Assembly (NCBI GenBank): GCA_903890885.1
Contig: CAITCX010000276.1
Coordinates: 1 to 6,370, forward strand
DNA length: 6,370 bases
Direction: 5' to 3'
DNA from: an uncultured Dehalococcoidia bacterium
Lineage (GTDB): Bacteria; Chloroflexota; Dehalococcoidia; Dehalococcoidales; UBA3254
Shown here in pieces: positions 5,917 through 6,370 of this stretch. Position 1 is the first letter of the stretch. Every line of letters begins with the position of its first letter. The notes beneath the pieces were generated by a model that ran no database searches, was not told the origin of the DNA, and saw nothing but the letters and a program-made list of their open reading frames with translations. Position numbers and translations under genes: made by a program.

Positions 5917-6370
5917 ATGAAATCCAGGTTGCAGTTGCAATTGTGGCTGTTATCCAGTCTGCTGGTGCTAGGTCTGGCCGGCGGGTGCACGGCCAAGCCG
6001 GATGACTCCACGGCCTCATTTAATCACCGCTTGAATTCACTGGTAAAACCATATACTTTCAACTATGCCGACTGGGAATTCAAGACCCTTTACAGCCATC
6101 TGAAACAGACGAACCGAGCGGACGATATAACTAGCGACTCAGAACCGGACATCGTAATCCGTTTTTTCGCCAGTACCCCGGACAGCCAGGATCCAGCTCT
6201 CAAAGCCAGGGTAGAGAACATTCTGGCCTCCCAAATCAGTCAGGTCCTGGCTGAAGAGGGCATCTATAACCCCTTCATCAATTTGCATTTTACTTTTCCG
6301 CCGGTTTATTTCAAGCTGGAAGAACCACCTTATATACTTGTGGTTTCGCCGCGCGACAAGATCGAACGAC
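5917..6370 (+). CDS. Lipoprotein of unknown function, 3' end beyond the window
   Basis: The frame is open from ATG 5917 to the window edge and gives 151 residues of an incomplete protein. The N-terminus has basic residues (K2, R4), a hydrophobic stretch (8-21) and Cys24 in an AGGC lipobox-like site, so it is probably a lipid-anchored, extracytoplasmic protein. The rest is soluble: a segment with NYADWEFKTLYSHL (49-62), a charged helix (93-114), and FPPVYFKLEEPPYILVVSPR (127-146) followed by DKIER. This last stretch resembles, from memory, a conserved block in uncharacterised Chloroflexota exported proteins; I cannot name a domain. The start is set by the signal sequence, because no Shine-Dalgarno stands nearby (AGGA at 5895-5898 is 18 nt away). 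The same frame is open upstream to 5740 but has no ATG, GTG or TTG there. Confidence 0.75.
   Translation, partial: MKSRLQLQLWLLSSLLVLGLAGGCTAKPDDSTASFNHRLNSLVKPYTFNYADWEFKTLYSHLKQTNRADDITSDSEPDIVIRFFASTPDSQDPALKARVENILASQISQVLAEEGIYNPFINLHFTFPPVYFKLEEPPYILVVSPRDKIER

Overview
The window carries a short housekeeping operon on the left and an accessory-looking set of small genes on the right. Gene content, GTG/TTG start codons, bacterial sigma-70-type promoters and Shine-Dalgarno sites show a bacterium. The alaS-ruvX-UbiA/CtaB-like order, the Ala/Thr/Pro-rich leader of the small secreted protein and the style of the partial lipoprotein suggest Chloroflexota, perhaps class Dehalococcoidia. That placement is an inference from memory and is held at about 0.5.

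Layout. Bases 1-206 hold a near-consensus promoter (TTGACA-17-TAAAAT) and a leader of about 70 nt. Three + strand genes follow: alaS (alanyl-tRNA synthetase, 207-2822), ruvX/yqgF (pre-16S rRNA nuclease family, 2876-3313) and a CtaB/UbiA-type membrane prenyltransferase (3352-4245). They are 53 and 38 nt apart with no visible terminator between them, so they are probably one transcript. A strong GC-rich hairpin (4252-4288) lies between this operon and the convergent genes to its right.

On the - strand are a small exported protein with a Gly/Pro/Gln repeat tail (4324-4845) and a HAD phosphohydrolase of the beta-phosphoglucomutase-like type (4970-5641). The small-protein gene has its own likely promoter and an 8-bp inverted repeat in its leader. 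A 275-bp divergent intergenic region (5642-5916) has back-to-back TATAAT boxes flanking a TGTCC/GGACA inverted repeat. It also holds a long-range complementary pair, a 9-bp-period TCAC repeat and a perfect 12-bp palindrome. On its right a lipoprotein gene (5917 to the window edge) begins and is cut off by the window.

Function. The left operon joins translation (tRNA charging) with ribosomal RNA maturation, plus a membrane prenyltransferase whose role is unclear. The right part is envelope-related (exported protein, lipoprotein) plus a small-molecule phosphatase or mutase. No mobile element, CRISPR array, tRNA or rRNA was seen. I found no convincing new multi-gene system. The points most worth a second look are the altered active-site motif of the CtaB-like protein and the dense symmetry of the divergent regulatory region.
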